Shown: positions 1 through 11,113 of the stretch, in pieces | Layout: each line of letters opens with the position of its first letter | How positions within the stretch are numbered: position 1 is the stretch's first letter | Assembly (NCBI GenBank): GCA_027531255.1 | Contig: JAPZRU010000017.1 | Span: forward strand, 1 to 64,000 | From: Steroidobacteraceae bacterium | GTDB lineage: Bacteria > Pseudomonadota > Gammaproteobacteria > Steroidobacterales > Steroidobacteraceae | DNA: 64,000 bases | Reading direction: 5' to 3' | Position numbers and translations under genes: made by a program | The notes under the pieces: model-generated | What the model was told of the DNA's origin: nothing | The model's input: only the letters and a program-made list of their open reading frames with translations | Databases searched by the model: none

Positions 1-2738
1 CGCCGGCGCCGGTCCGCCGGGGCGCGCTGCCGGCGCCGCGCGCCGACCGCGCCACGCGCCTGCGCCAGCTCCAGGCGCTGGCGCGGCAGGACGCGGCCTT
101 CGTGCTGCGCAGTCCCGCGTTCTTCGTGCTGCTCGGCATCGGCCTCCTGAACGGCGGCGCGGCGATGTGGTTCACGGGCGAGTGGTACGGCACCGGCTCG
201 TACCCGGTCACGCGCCTGCTCGTCGAGGCGCTGTTCGGCAGCTTCGCGCTGATCCCGATCATCGTCGCGATCTACTACGCCGGCGAGCTGGTCTGGCGCG
301 ACCGCGACCGCCGGGTCCACGAGATCGTCGACGCCACGGCCGCGCCCGACTGGGCGCACCTCATCCCGAAGATCGTGGCCATCGTCGTCGTGCTGGGCGC
401 GGTCGCGCTCGTCGGCGTGCTCGCGGGCGTGCTCGTCCAGCTCGCGAAGGGCCACACGGACCTCGAGCTCGGCCGCTGGTTCCTCTGGTTCGTGCTGCCG
501 GTGACGATCACCGCCGTGCACCTCGCGGTGCTGTCGGTACTCGTGCAGGTGCTGGTGCCGCAGAAGTTCCTGGGCTGGGGCGTCATGCTCCTGTACGTGG
601 TCGCGAAGGTGGCGCTCGCCACCGCCGGCTTCGAACACAACCTCTACAACTACGGGGCGACGCCGTCCGTCCCGCTGTCCGACATGAACGGGCTCGGCCG
701 GTTCTGGGTCGGGCGCGCGTGGTTCCAGCTGTACTGGAGCGCGGTCGCGACCGCGCTGGTCGTGGCGGCGTACGCGCTGTGGCGGCGCGGCGCGACGACC
801 GAGCTGCGCCCGCGGCTGGCGGCTGCCCGCTGGCGCCTGCGCGGCGCGGCCCTCGGCGTGCTGGTGGTCGCGCTCGGCACGGCCCTCGGCTCGGGCGCGT
901 GGATCTACTACAACACGAACGTCCTGAACGCCTACGAGACCGCGCCCGAGGCCGAGGAGCGACTGGCCCGGATGGAGCGGGAGCTGCTGCCGTTCGAGCG
1001 TCTGCCGCAGCCGAAGATCGTCGACGTCGTCGTGGACGTGCAGCTGCACCCGCGCGAGGCGCGCGCGGTCACGCGCGGCCGGTACACGATCGAGAACCGC
1101 ACCGACGCGCCGATCGGCGAGATCCACCTGCGGTGGAACCCGCCGACCCGTCTCGACCGCGTGCAGCTGGACGACGCGACGCTCGCGCGCCAGTGGCCGG
1201 AGCACCGCTACGCCATCTACCGCCTGGCGCGGTCGCTGCAGCCCGGCGAGCGCCGCGCGCTCGGCTTCGAGACCACGCTCGAGGAGCGCGGCTTCCCGAA
1301 CGACCGGCCGCTGACGCGGATCGTCGAGAACGGCACGTTCGTCAACAACGACGAACTCGGCGTGTCGATCGGGATGTCGCGCGACGTGCTGCTCACGGAC
1401 CGCGCCGAGCGCCGCAAGCACGGCCTGCCGCCTGACCTGCGCCCGCCGAAGCTCGAGGACGACTCGGCCCGCGCGCGGCGGATGCTCGCCGCCGACGGCG
1501 ACTGGGTCTCGCTCGACGTCACCGTGACGACCGACGCCGACCAGACGCCGGTCGCGCCCGGCTACGTGGTCTCGGACACCGTCCGCGACGGCCGCCGCAC
1601 CGTGCGGTTCAGGACCGACACGCCCGTCAACCACTTCTACTCGATCCAGAGCGCGCGCTACGCCGTCGCGCGCGACACCTGGCGCGGCACCGACCTCGTC
1701 GTGTACCACCACCCGGGCCACGAGGCGAACGTGCGCCGGATGCTGGACGCGATGAAGATATCGCTGGAACTGTTCTCGGAGCGCTTCTCGCCGTACCAGT
1801 TCCGGCAAGCCCGCATCATCGAGTTCCCGGGCTACGAGGACTTCGCGCAGGCGTTCGCCAACACGATCCCCTACTCCGAGAGCATCGGTTTCGTGGTCCG
1901 GGCCGCCGACCCCGACAAGATCGACATGGTCACCTACGTGACCGCGCACGAGATCGCGCACCAGTGGTGGGCGCACCAGGTGATGGCCTCGGGCCAGCAG
2001 GGCGCGACGATGCTGATCGAGTCGTTCGCGCAGTACTCGGCGCTGCTCGTGATGGAGCGACTGTACGGGCGCGACCACGTGCGGAAGTTCCTGAAGTACG
2101 AGCTCGACCGCTACCTGCGGAGCCGCGGCAGCGAGGCCGTCGAGGAACTGCCGCTCGCGCGGGTCGAGAACCAGGCCTACATCCACTACCAGAAAGGCAC
2201 GCTGGCGATGTACTGGGCGAAGGAGGTGCTCGGCGAGGACGCGGTGGACCGCGCGCTCCGCGCACTGATCCGGCGCTACGCGTTCCAGGCGGCGCCGTAC
2301 CCGAACACCCGCGATTTCCTCGCGCTGCTGCGCGCGGAGGCGGGCCCGGCGCACGACGCGCTGATCGCGGACCTGTTCGAGCGGATCACGCTCGTCGACG
2401 CGAAGGCCACCGACGCCACGGTGACGAAGCGCGCGGACGGGCGCTGGGACGTCACGTTCGCGATCGAGGCGCGCAAGTTCTACGCGGACGGCACCGGCCG
2501 CGAGACCGAGGCGCCGCTCGACGAGCCGTTCGACGTCGGCGTGTTCGCGGTGCGACCGGGCGAGCGAGACTTCGACTCGAAGGCCGTGCTCGCGATGGAG
2601 CGGCGGCCGATCCGCACTGGCCGCCAGGCCGTCACGTTCACGGTGGACCGCGAGCCGGCGTGGGTAGGCGTCGATCCCTACAACAAGCGGATCGACCGCA
2701 ACTCGGACGACAATCTCGCGGCGGTGGACGACGGCTGA
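1..2738 (+). CDS. ABC-2-type membrane permease fused to M1 metallopeptidase (5' end outside window)
   Basis: The frame is open through the left edge, so the start lies outside the window. The visible N-terminal half has about seven hydrophobic segments, as in an ABC-2 permease. The C-terminal half is a gluzincin (M1 aminopeptidase) domain with the zinc motif HEIAHQWW at about 1947-1970 and the downstream glutamate in IESFAQY, so the zinc site looks complete. The usual partner of such fusions is an ABC ATPase encoded just upstream, which would be outside this window. The protein is predicted to sit in the inner membrane; its substrate is unknown. It ends 17 bases before the convergent ribE. 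The fold call is firm; coupling of transport to proteolysis is inference. Confidence 0.85.
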   Translation, partial: PAPVRRGALPAPRADRATRLRQLQALARQDAAFVLRSPAFFVLLGIGLLNGGAAMWFTGEWYGTGSYPVTRLLVEALFGSFALIPIIVAIYYAGELVWRDRDRRVHEIVDATAAPDWAHLIPKIVAIVVVLGAVALVGVLAGVLVQLAKGHTDLELGRWFLWFVLPVTITAVHLAVLSVLVQVLVPQKFLGWGVMLLYVVAKVALATAGFEHNLYNYGATPSVPLSDMNGLGRFWVGRAWFQLYWSAVATALVVAAYALWRRGATTELRPRLAAARWRLRGAALGVLVVALGTALGSGAWIYYNTNVLNAYETAPEAEERLARMERELLPFERLPQPKIVDVVVDVQLHPREARAVTRGRYTIENRTDAPIGEIHLRWNPPTRLDRVQLDDATLARQWPEHRYAIYRLARSLQPGERRALGFETTLEERGFPNDRPLTRIVENGTFVNNDELGVSIGMSRDVLLTDRAERRKHGLPPDLRPPKLEDDSARARRMLAADGDWVSLDVTVTTDADQTPVAPGYVVSDTVRDGRRTVRFRTDTPVNHFYSIQSARYAVARDTWRGTDLVVYHHPGHEANVRRMLDAMKISLELFSERFSPYQFRQARIIEFPGYEDFAQAFANTIPYSESIGFVVRAADPDKIDMVTYVTAHEIAHQWWAHQVMASGQQGATMLIESFAQYSALLVMERLYGRDHVRKFLKYELDRYLRSRGSEAVEELPLARVENQAYIHYQKGTLAMYWAKEVLGEDAVDRALRALIRRYAFQAAPYPNTRDFLALLRAEAGPAHDALIADLFERITLVDAKATDATVTKRADGRWDVTFAIEARKFYADGTGRETEAPLDEPFDVGVFAVRPGERDFDSKAVLAMERRPIRTGRQAVTFTVDREPAWVGVDPYNKRIDRNSDDNLAAVDDG

Positions 2739-2755
2739 CGCGCGACCGGAGCGAG

Positions 2756-3352
2756 CTACCGGGACGCCGCGAGCAGCCGTTCGACATACCGCGCGATGAT
2801 GTCCACTTCGAGGTTGACCGGGCTGCCCTCGACCAGCTCGCCCAGGGTCGTCACCTCGCGGGTGTGCGGGATCAGGTTCACGCCGAAGCGCGCGCCCTCG
2901 ACCTCGTTCACGGTCAGGCTGACGCCCTCGACGGTGATCGAGCCCTTCGGCGCGACGTAGCGGGCGAGCGGCTCCGGCACCTCGAACACGACGCGCCACG
3001 AGCGGCCATCCTCGCGCGACTCGACCACCCGCCCCACACCGTCCACGTGCCCCGTCACGTAGTGGCCGCCGAGCGCCTGGCCCGCCCGGAGCGCCTTCTC
3101 GAGGTTCACGCGACTGCCGGGCCGCAGCCGGCCGAGCGTGGTCTTCGACAGCGTCTCGTTCGAGACGTCCGCGGCGAAGCGCGAACCGTCGAGCCGCGTC
3201 GCGGTGAGGCAGGCGCCCGCGACCGCGATGCTGTCGCCGACCACGGCGTCCGCGAGCCCGAGGTCCCCGGTGTCGACGACGATCTCGACGTCGCCGCCGC
3301 GCGGCGTCAGCGCCACGACCATTCCCATCGCCTGCACGATCCCGGTGAACAT
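2756..3352 (-). CDS. ribE: Riboflavin synthase, alpha chain
   Basis: This enzyme converts two 6,7-dimethyl-8-ribityllumazine molecules into riboflavin and 5-amino-6-ribitylaminouracil, the last step of riboflavin synthesis in the cytosol. The 198-residue protein has the expected two-barrel duplication: the N-terminus MFTGIV, then MHDIV-like repeats with GDSIAVAGACLT (about residues 38-49) and KGSITVEGVSLT in the second half. The length is normal. It starts 2 bases after the ribD stop, so the two are almost certainly co-transcribed in the order glyA-nrdR-ribD-ribE. The usual next genes (ribBA, ribH, nusB) are absent; a convergent peptidase gene follows instead. Confidence 0.97.
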   Translation of the reverse strand: MFTGIVQAMGMVVALTPRGGDVEIVVDTGDLGLADAVVGDSIAVAGACLTATRLDGSRFAADVSNETLSKTTLGRLRPGSRVNLEKALRAGQALGGHYVTGHVDGVGRVVESREDGRSWRVVFEVPEPLARYVAPKGSITVEGVSLTVNEVEGARFGVNLIPHTREVTTLGELVEGSPVNLEVDIIARYVERLLAASR

Positions 3353-3354
3353 CC

Positions 3355-4593
3355 TCAGCTCTCCGATGCGTCGAGCGTGCCGCGCGAGTCGGGCGCGAGC
3401 ACGAGCTTCAGGTCCTCGCCGACGCGGGTCGCCTCGCGCCACGCGAACCGCCGCCGCGCGGCCAGCGACTCGAGCGGCGGCAGTTCCGCCAGCGGCTTCG
3501 CGTCCGGCCCGAGCAGGTGCGGGGCGAGGTAGAGAACGAGTTCGTCGACGAGCCCCGACCGGAGCCACGCGCCGGCGAGGCGCGGGCCCGCTTCCACCAG
3601 CAACTCGTTGACGTGGCGGCGCGCGAGTTCCGCGAGCACCGCGGCGAGGTCGAGGCCGTGACCGCCCTCGCCCGCCGGCAGTTCCAGCACTTCCACGCCG
3701 GCCGGCGGTTCCGCGGCTGCGCCGGGCGGCGCAGCCGCGCGCACGACCGGGGCCGCGCTCGACGGCGACCCGGACGGGGAGGCGGCGCGCACCAGCACGA
3801 GCACCGGCCCGGGCTCGCGGAACAGCGGCGCCTCCGGCGGCACCTGGCGGCGCGGATCGAGGACGACGCGCAGCGGCCGCCGACCGCGCAGGTCGAGGGA
3901 GTCGTCGCGCACGGTGAGGCGCGCGCCGTCGCGGTTGACGGTGCCCGCCCCGCTCAGGACGGCGCTGCTGCGCGCCCGCAGGCGCTGCACGTCGGCCCGC
4001 GCGGCGTCGCCGGTGATCCAACGGCTCTCGCCGTTCGCGAGCGCCGTGCGGCCGTCGAGACTCGCGGCGAGCTTCAGCGTGACGAACGGCCGGCCGGTGC
4101 GCAGACGGCGGAAGAAGCCGCGGTTCAGCGCCTCCGCCTCGGCACGCAGGCAGCCGTGGGCGACCGCGACGCCGGCCGCGGCGAGCCTGGCCGCACCCGC
4201 GCCGTTCACCGCGGGGAACGGGTCGCCGACCGCGTAGACCACGCGCGCGACGCCGGCGGCGACCAGCGCGTCCGCGCACGGCGGCGTACGGCCGTGGTGC
4301 GCGCAGGGCTCGAGCGTCACGAACGCCGTCGCGCCGCGGGCGCGCTCGCCGGCCGCGTGCAGCGCGTGGACCTCGGCGTGCGGCTCGCCCGCCTTCGCGT
4401 GCCAGCCCTCGCCGACCACCTCGCCGTCGCGGACCAGCACGCAACCGACGCGGGGATTCGGGTCGGTCGAATACAGACCGAGCGCGGCGAGCTCGAGCGC
4501 GCGCGCCATGTGGCGGCGCTCGTCGGCGGTGAAGCCGTCCGGTGCGGTGGCGCCGCGGGCACCGGAGTGCGGGACGACCGGCGTCGTGCTCAC
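3355..4593 (-). CDS. ribD: Bifunctional riboflavin deaminase/reductase RibD
   Basis: This 412-residue protein performs the second and third steps of riboflavin synthesis: deamination of the pyrimidine intermediate and NADPH-dependent reduction of its ribosyl side chain. The N-terminal cytidine-deaminase-like domain shows zinc ligands His72 and catalytic Glu74 (HAE) and Cys97 and Cys106 ([11 protein letters not shown]). The C-terminal half is the DHFR-like reductase. The reductase domain carries an unusual Ala/Pro/Ser-rich insert (about residues 270-300), which explains a length above the roughly 370 residues typical of the family. The start overlaps the nrdR stop by 4 bases, indicating translational coupling. 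Confidence 0.96.
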   Translation of the reverse strand: MSTTPVVPHSGARGATAPDGFTADERRHMARALELAALGLYSTDPNPRVGCVLVRDGEVVGEGWHAKAGEPHAEVHALHAAGERARGATAFVTLEPCAHHGRTPPCADALVAAGVARVVYAVGDPFPAVNGAGAARLAAAGVAVAHGCLRAEAEALNRGFFRRLRTGRPFVTLKLAASLDGRTALANGESRWITGDAARADVQRLRARSSAVLSGAGTVNRDGARLTVRDDSLDLRGRRPLRVVLDPRRQVPPEAPLFREPGPVLVLVRAASPSGSPSSAAPVVRAAAPPGAAAEPPAGVEVLELPAGEGGHGLDLAAVLAELARRHVNELLVEAGPRLAGAWLRSGLVDELVLYLAPHLLGPDAKPLAELPPLESLAARRRFAWREATRVGEDLKLVLAPDSRGTLDASES

Positions 4594-5123
4594 TTCTTGC
4601 CCGTGCGGCCGGCGGCCTTGTCGTCGGCGTACTCGAGGAACGACAGCTGGCCCGTCGGGTCGTCACGACGCCGCCGGCGCCGCAGGCTGTCGATCTCGTC
4701 GCGGAATGCGTCCACGTCCTGGAAGCTGCGATACACGGATGCGAAGCGCACGTACGCGACCTCGTCTAGGTGGCGCAACTCCTCCATCACGAGTTCGCCG
4801 ATGGTGCGCGATGGGACCTCGCGCTCGCCGAGCCCGCGCAGCTTGTGCCCGATGCGACCGACCGACTCGTCGAGTGCGTCCTCGCCGACCGGCCGCTTCT
4901 GCAGCGCCTTGCGCATGCTGGCGCGGAGCTTCGCCTCGTCGAAAGGCTGGCGCGTTCGGTCACTCTTCACGACCTGCGGCATCAGCAGTTCCGCCGTCTC
5001 GAAGGTCGTGAAGCGCTCGCCGCAGGACAGGCACTCGCGCCGGCGGCGGATCTGCCGGCCTTCCGCGGCGAGGCGAGAGTCCGTCACCTTGGTCTCGACG
5101 TGGCCGCAGAAGGGGCAGTACAC
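4590..5123 (-). CDS. nrdR: Transcriptional repressor NrdR
   Basis: NrdR represses ribonucleotide reductase genes by binding NrdR boxes in response to ATP/dATP. The protein begins with the diagnostic zinc ribbon MYCPFC with Cys3, Cys6, Cys31 and Cys34 (CLSCGERF), followed by an ATP-cone domain at about residues 49-139. It is slightly longer than the usual 150 residues, with a basic C-terminal tail. It lies between glyA and ribD, the standard gammaproteobacterial arrangement. The start codon is fixed by the zinc ribbon, which has to begin the protein. Confidence 0.97.
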   Translation of the reverse strand: MYCPFCGHVETKVTDSRLAAEGRQIRRRRECLSCGERFTTFETAELLMPQVVKSDRTRQPFDEAKLRASMRKALQKRPVGEDALDESVGRIGHKLRGLGEREVPSRTIGELVMEELRHLDEVAYVRFASVYRSFQDVDAFRDEIDSLRRRRRRDDPTGQLSFLEYADDKAAGRTGKK

Positions 5124-5160
5124 GGGGCTTCCCCGGCGCGCGCTCGACGGCCCGCGGGAC

Positions 5161-6468
5161 TCAGGCCCCGCCGTAGACCGGGAAGCGTGCGCAGAGCGCG
5201 CTCACCTGCGTACGCACCCGGTCGAGCACCGCGTCTTCCGCGGTCACGCCGCCCTTGCCGTCCGGCGACCCGAGGTGCGCCCGCGACGACAGGTTGTCGA
5301 GCACGTCCGCGATCAGGTTCGCGAGTTCCCGGACCTCCGGCTCCCGGAAGCCGCGCGTCGTGATCGCGGGCGTGCCGAGGCGCAGGCCGCTCGTGATCAT
5401 CGGCGGGCGCGGATCGTTCGGCACCGCGTTCTTGTTGACGGTGATGTGGGCCCTGCCGAGCGCGGCGTCCGCGTCCTTGCCCGTGACGTTGCGCGACACG
5501 AGGCTGACGAGGAACAGGTGGTTGTCGGTGCCGCCCGAGACGATGTCGTAGCCGCGGGCCTGCAGGCCCTGCGCCATGGCGCGCGCGTTCGCCACGACCT
5601 GCGCCTGGTAGGTCCTGAACTCCGGCTGCAGCGCCTCGAGGAACGCGACCGCCTTCGCGGCGATCACGTGCATCAGCGGGCCGCCCTGCGTGCCCGGGAA
5701 CACGAGCGAGTTGAACTTCCTGGTCAGTTCCTCGCCGGCGTTCGACAGGATGATGCCGCCGCGCGGGCCGCGCAGCGTCTTGTGCGTGGTGCTGGTCACG
5801 ACGTGCGCGTGGGGCACGGGGTTCGGGTAGTGCCCCGTCGCGCACAGGCCGGCGACGTGCGCCATGTCCACCATGAAGTAGGCACCGACCGAGTCCGCGA
5901 TCGCGCGGAACCTCGACCAGTCGATCACGCGCGAGTACGCGGAGAAGCCGGCGACGACGACCTTCGGCCGGTGCTCCTTCGCGAGCGCCTCGACCTGCGC
6001 GTAGTCGATTTCGCCGGTGTCCGGGCGGATGCCGTACTGGACCGCCTTGAAGACCTTGCCGGAGAAGTTGACCTTCGCGCCGTGCGTGAGGTGCCCGCCG
6101 TGGTCGAGGCTCATGCCGAGCAGCGTGTCACCGGCGTTCATCAGCGCCAGGAACACCGCCGCGTTCGCCTGCGAGCCCGAGTGCGGCTGCACGTTCGCGT
6201 ACTGCGCACCGAAGAGCTGCTTGACGCGGTCGATCGCCAGCTGCTCGGCGACGTCCACGTGCTCGCAGCCGCCGTAGTAGCGCTTGCCCGGGTAGCCCTC
6301 GGCGTACTTGTTCGTGAGCACGGAGCCCTGCGCCTCGAGTACGCGCGGGCTCGCGTAGTTCTCGGACGCGATCAGCTCGATGTGGTCTTCCTGGCGCTGG
6401 CGCTCCGCCTCGATGGAAGCGGCGAGCTCCGGGTCGAATCCGGCGATGGTCATGCGGGGGTCGAACAT
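5161..6468 (-). CDS. glyA: Serine hydroxymethyltransferase
   Basis: GlyA is a PLP enzyme that interconverts serine and glycine while loading tetrahydrofolate with a one-carbon unit. The 435-residue protein has the family hallmarks: LIASENY near the N-terminus, [15 protein letters not shown], and the PLP lysine in [14 protein letters not shown] at about residue 235. The N-terminus could be MFDPRM or the internal MTIAGF 5 codons later. It is the first gene of the glyA-nrdR-ribD-ribE run, with a 37-base gap before nrdR. Its leader has a TAGAAT -10 candidate. I saw no riboswitch-like structure that I could defend. Confidence 0.97.
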   Translation of the reverse strand: MFDPRMTIAGFDPELAASIEAERQRQEDHIELIASENYASPRVLEAQGSVLTNKYAEGYPGKRYYGGCEHVDVAEQLAIDRVKQLFGAQYANVQPHSGSQANAAVFLALMNAGDTLLGMSLDHGGHLTHGAKVNFSGKVFKAVQYGIRPDTGEIDYAQVEALAKEHRPKVVVAGFSAYSRVIDWSRFRAIADSVGAYFMVDMAHVAGLCATGHYPNPVPHAHVVTSTTHKTLRGPRGGIILSNAGEELTRKFNSLVFPGTQGGPLMHVIAAKAVAFLEALQPEFRTYQAQVVANARAMAQGLQARGYDIVSGGTDNHLFLVSLVSRNVTGKDADAALGRAHITVNKNAVPNDPRPPMITSGLRLGTPAITTRGFREPEVRELANLIADVLDNLSSRAHLGSPDGKGGVTAEDAVLDRVRTQVSALCARFPVYGGA

Positions 6469-6503
6469 TGAGGCGGCCTCGGGCGGGGCGGCGGGAGCCC
6501 GTC

Positions 6504-6509
6504 ATTCTA
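6504..6509 (-). promoter_or_regulatory. Candidate -10 element for glyA (TAGAAT)
   Basis: The minus strand reads TAGAAT 35 bases upstream of the glyA start, a good sigma-70 -10 match in a very GC-rich context. No convincing -35 is seen at the right distance. The same hexamer recurs before the response regulator, tRNA-Ser and trmJ. Confidence 0.4.
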
Positions 6510-6656
6510 CCCCGGGGCCGTCCGTCTCCGCTCTGACACGGCTGCGCGCCCGGGCCGGGGGTGGGAGGGGGACTAGCCGCAACCCCCGTGCCCGCCGCAC
6601 CGCCGAGCGATCGACCGGCACGGGTTCCGAGGGTCGCTGGCACGGCGCAAGCCGCG

Positions 6657-7613
6657 TCAGGTCTCCACGAAGCTCCGCACGACCCGCGACCACGCGCGGG
6701 CGAGATTGCGGCGGTTGTAGCCGCCGCCGCCGAGGCCGAGAACCCGGCCGTCGCAGATCCGGTCGGCGAGGTGCGCGAGCCGGGCGGCGGCGTAGGCGTG
6801 TGCTTCCTCGCTGAAGCGCAGGTGCGTGATCGGGTCGCCTTCGAGGCTGTCGGCGCCGCACTGCAGGATGATGAACTCGGGCTTCTTCGCCTCGAGGAAG
6901 GCCTCGACCCGCTCCCACGCGGGCCAGAAGGCCTCGTCGCCGGAATCCGGCAGCAGCGGGATGTTGAGCTTCGTGCCGTGCGCGGCACCCCGCCCCCGTT
7001 CCTCGGCCGCGCCGGTGCCGGGATAGAGATAGCGGCCGTCCTCGTGGATGTCCGCGAAGATCAGGTCCGGGTCGTCCTCGAAGGCGTAGAACACGCCGTC
7101 GCCGTGATGCGCGTCGATGTCCACGTAGGCGATGCGCTTCAGGCCCCAGCGACGCCGCAGCATCTCGGCGACGACGCCGGCATCGTTGAAGACGCAGAAG
7201 CCGGCCGCGTGGCTGCGGGACGCATGGTGGAGCCCGGCGATCGGCACGAAACCGCGCTTCGCACGGCCTTCCATGATCGCCTGCGTGGCCACCAGCGACG
7301 CCCCGACCACGTTGGCCGCCGCCTCGTAGACGCCGCGGAACGCGGGCGTGTCGCCGGCGTCCAGGAAGCCCTGCCCGTGCAGCGAGCGGTCCTCGACGAG
7401 GCTCACGTAGGCCGGCGTGTGGAAGGCCTCGATCTCTTCCCGGCTGGCGGTCCGGACCTCGGCCCGCAGCAGCGAGTTCTCGAGTTCTTCCGCGCGCAAT
7501 TCCCGCATGAAGACGTCGTGGCGATCCGGGCCGAACGGATGGCCCTCGCCGAACCCGTACCGCGCGATCTTCTCGCCCGCGACGAGGACGGTGTTGGGGA
7601 CGCGCCGGCGCAT
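6657..7613 (-). CDS. Histone deacetylase / acetoin-utilization (AcuC)-type deacetylase
   Basis: This is a zinc-dependent deacetylase-fold hydrolase of 318 residues. The active-site signatures are intact: the His pair in GLHHASRSHAAGFC (129-130), the zinc ligands in YVDIDAHHGDG (Asp165-His170 region), a later Asp in QCGADSLEGDP and the catalytic-Tyr segment GGGGYN near residue 298. Bacterial members act on acetylpolyamines, acetylated enzymes such as acetyl-CoA synthetase, or small amides; the sequence alone does not decide between these. It stands alone, about 190 bases upstream of the divergent-looking glyA leader and on the same strand as glyA. The family call is secure; the substrate is unknown. 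Confidence 0.9.
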   Translation of the reverse strand: MRRRVPNTVLVAGEKIARYGFGEGHPFGPDRHDVFMRELRAEELENSLLRAEVRTASREEIEAFHTPAYVSLVEDRSLHGQGFLDAGDTPAFRGVYEAAANVVGASLVATQAIMEGRAKRGFVPIAGLHHASRSHAAGFCVFNDAGVVAEMLRRRWGLKRIAYVDIDAHHGDGVFYAFEDDPDLIFADIHEDGRYLYPGTGAAEERGRGAAHGTKLNIPLLPDSGDEAFWPAWERVEAFLEAKKPEFIILQCGADSLEGDPITHLRFSEEAHAYAAARLAHLADRICDGRVLGLGGGGYNRRNLARAWSRVVRSFVET

Positions 7614-7769
7614 CGGCAGAGCCTAGCACCGTTCGCCCCGGCGCTTAACCCACCGCGACGCCCGGGCGTCGGAGCCGACTGCAGCCCGCAGCGGCCCGCC
7701 GAGGCCGGTCGAGTCGCGGGCCGGCACCGCACCGCCGCGCCCGCCCCCGGCCCCGCCGGCCGAATCCGG

Positions 7770-7799
7770 TTGGCCGGGCGCGCGCCGGTACCCGATAAT
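7770..7799 (+). promoter_or_regulatory. Candidate sigma-70 promoter for ettA
   Basis: TTGGCC (7770-7775) and GATAAT (7794-7799) are separated by 18 bases and lie 39 bases before the ettA ATG. Both hexamers are AT-richer than their surroundings. It is the best complete promoter match I found in the window. Confidence 0.5.
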
Positions 7800-7837
7800 C
7801 GCGGCCCGTCTCCAGCCGACCGGACGATCCACACGCC

Positions 7838-9505
<1,668 letters not shown>

Positions 9506-9557
9506 GCGCGGGGGCGGTCGCGCGCGCGTCCTCGCGACTGCCGGTACGCCGGTCGGG

Positions 9558-10097
9558 CTAGCACTTCAGCTGCGCGATGCGCAGACCGTCCGACAGCGCG
9601 CCGACGAGCGCGAGCAGCACGGCGTCCGCCGCACCACCCGAGGGCCGCTGCAGGTCGAACCCCTGCAGGTCGTCGTCGACACTGCCGCCGGTCGGTGCCG
9701 GCTCGACGCGCGGATCCGCGCCGGCGGCGCGCGCGGCGGCGGCCAGCAGGGCAAGGCTCCACGGATCCGCCGAGTCGGCCGGCGTGTCGGGAAGACCGCC
9801 GGCCAGGCGCCATGAGGCGCTGCCGCGGGTCACTCCCAGGACGTAGGCACGCCCGTGCCGATGCCGCGCGGCTTCGACCGCGGCCGCGAGGGGCTCCGGC
9901 CATGCCATCCCGGCCGCCGCCTCGCCGCGCGGCCGGAGCACGGTGGCACCGAGCGCCGCGAGCGCTGCCGCGAGGGCCGCGTCATCCGGCCCGTCGGACC
10001 GCTCGAGTCCGTCGAGCCGGATGACGAGCGGCAGCAGTTCGCCCGGCGGTTCGCGGCGCTCCCAGTCGGCCGTCGGTGCAGGACACTCGTCGCGCAT
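9558..10097 (-). CDS. Hypothetical protein, 179 aa
   Basis: I do not recognise this protein. It is soluble, rich in Ala and Leu, with a short Cys-containing N-terminus (RDECPAP) and a C-terminal Cys (AQLKC). Strongly biased third codon positions and the lack of a competing gene in the interval support it as real. There are no membrane segments and no motif that points to a fold. It is convergent with ettA and divergent from the zinc-ribbon gene at 10230. The start ATG is preceded by AGGGCG, a weak ribosome binding site. It could be a spurious frame, but the composition resembles coding sequence. Confidence 0.55.
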   Translation of the reverse strand: MRDECPAPTADWERREPPGELLPLVIRLDGLERSDGPDDAALAAALAALGATVLRPRGEAAAGMAWPEPLAAAVEAARHRHGRAYVLGVTRGSASWRLAGGLPDTPADSADPWSLALLAAAARAAGADPRVEPAPTGGSVDDDLQGFDLQRPSGGAADAVLLALVGALSDGLRIAQLKC

Positions 10098-10229
10098 CGC
10101 CCTATCTTCGCGCAGGCACCCGGCCGGCGCGCATTAAGTTCAATGCGAGCCCCGGGGCACGCCCACCCGCGGTCCGGCCGGACGCGAGCGTTGCGATACA
10201 CTGCGCCGCGCGGACGCGAAGGACGTGCC

Positions 10230-10982
10230 ATGCCCATCCACATCGACGCCCACGGCCAGCTGCACCACGACCAGGCGCACAACTTCGCGCTGGCGTGCCC
10301 GCACTGCCAGGTGCTCTCGCACCTGACGCCGGTCTCGGTGCCCGACTACGCACAGCTCGTGCGCTTCAAGCCGAGCCACGTCGGGCTCGTGTATCGCTGC
10401 GATGCCTGCAACGGGCCGGTGTTCCTGAAGTACGCCGTGAAGATCTACGCGGCGAACCGCGTCGAGCTCGCGAGCGGCTTCCAGGAACTCGAGCGCGCGA
10501 AGGAGAAGTTCAACTTCACCTACCTGCCCGAGGACGCCGAGGCGCTGTTCCGCGAGGCGCTCGACTGCTTCGGCGCCGGCTGCTTCAACGCGTTCGCGTC
10601 GATGTGCCGGCGCACCGCGCAGGCGGTGTTCGTAGACCTCGGCGACAACGGCAAGCTGCGCATGTTCGACCAGCTGAACGACGTGCGCGAGATGGCCGAA
10701 CTGGACCAGGAAACCTTCAACCTGATCCGGAAGGTGCTGTTCGGCTCCGACGGCGAGCCGCGGCCGAACATGCCCGCGCTCGACGCGTACTCGGCCGGCG
10801 TGCTGCTCGAAGCGATCAAGGACCTGCTGTACCAGGCCTACGTGCGCAGGGGCCGCCTGCAGCAGGCGATGACCGTGCGCCGCTACTTCGCGGACGACGC
10901 GGACGGCAAGGTGACGCCGCTCGCGGCCGCCCAGTTCGCGACCGGCGGCGGCGTCCCGCCGAAGGGCCGCGGCGGCGCCTGA
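10230..10982 (+). CDS. Zinc-ribbon protein with helical C-terminal domain (DUF4145-like)
   Basis: A 250-residue cytosolic protein. Cys23/Cys26 (CPHC) and Cys57/Cys60 (CDAC) form a rubredoxin-like zinc knuckle pair, after which comes a helical region rich in aromatic and acidic residues. The organisation resembles DUF4145 proteins, which are often found as helper domains in defence or restriction loci, but here it stands alone beside housekeeping genes. The start is fixed by an AAGGA site at 10219-10223, six bases before ATG; upstream in-frame starts have no such site. No enzymatic motif is visible, and the function is unknown. Confidence 0.8.
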   Translation: MPIHIDAHGQLHHDQAHNFALACPHCQVLSHLTPVSVPDYAQLVRFKPSHVGLVYRCDACNGPVFLKYAVKIYAANRVELASGFQELERAKEKFNFTYLPEDAEALFREALDCFGAGCFNAFASMCRRTAQAVFVDLGDNGKLRMFDQLNDVREMAELDQETFNLIRKVLFGSDGEPRPNMPALDAYSAGVLLEAIKDLLYQAYVRRGRLQQAMTVRRYFADDADGKVTPLAAAQFATGGGVPPKGRGGA

Positions 10983-11113
10983 CGGGTCGCGATTGCTCTC
11001 AGCGGCGCTCGCCGCGCGGCGAGTCCTTCATCCCGCCGACCGCGTTCCGCACGCGCCCGGCCGCTCCGGCCGTGCAGCAGCGGATCGTGCGTGGTCGGGA
11101 AGATCGGTGCGGC

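Noticed and set aside
3517-6471. Long plus-strand open frame across ribD, nrdR and glyA
   Set aside because: Antisense shadow of three recognisable genes with conserved motifs on the other strand.
6469-6656. Glycine or tetrahydrofolate riboswitch upstream of glyA
   Set aside because: No recognisable conserved core or tandem arrangement was found in the gap.
11008-11023. 16-base palindrome after the zinc-ribbon gene as terminator
   Set aside because: Pure GC palindrome without a T-run; such dyads arise often at this base composition.
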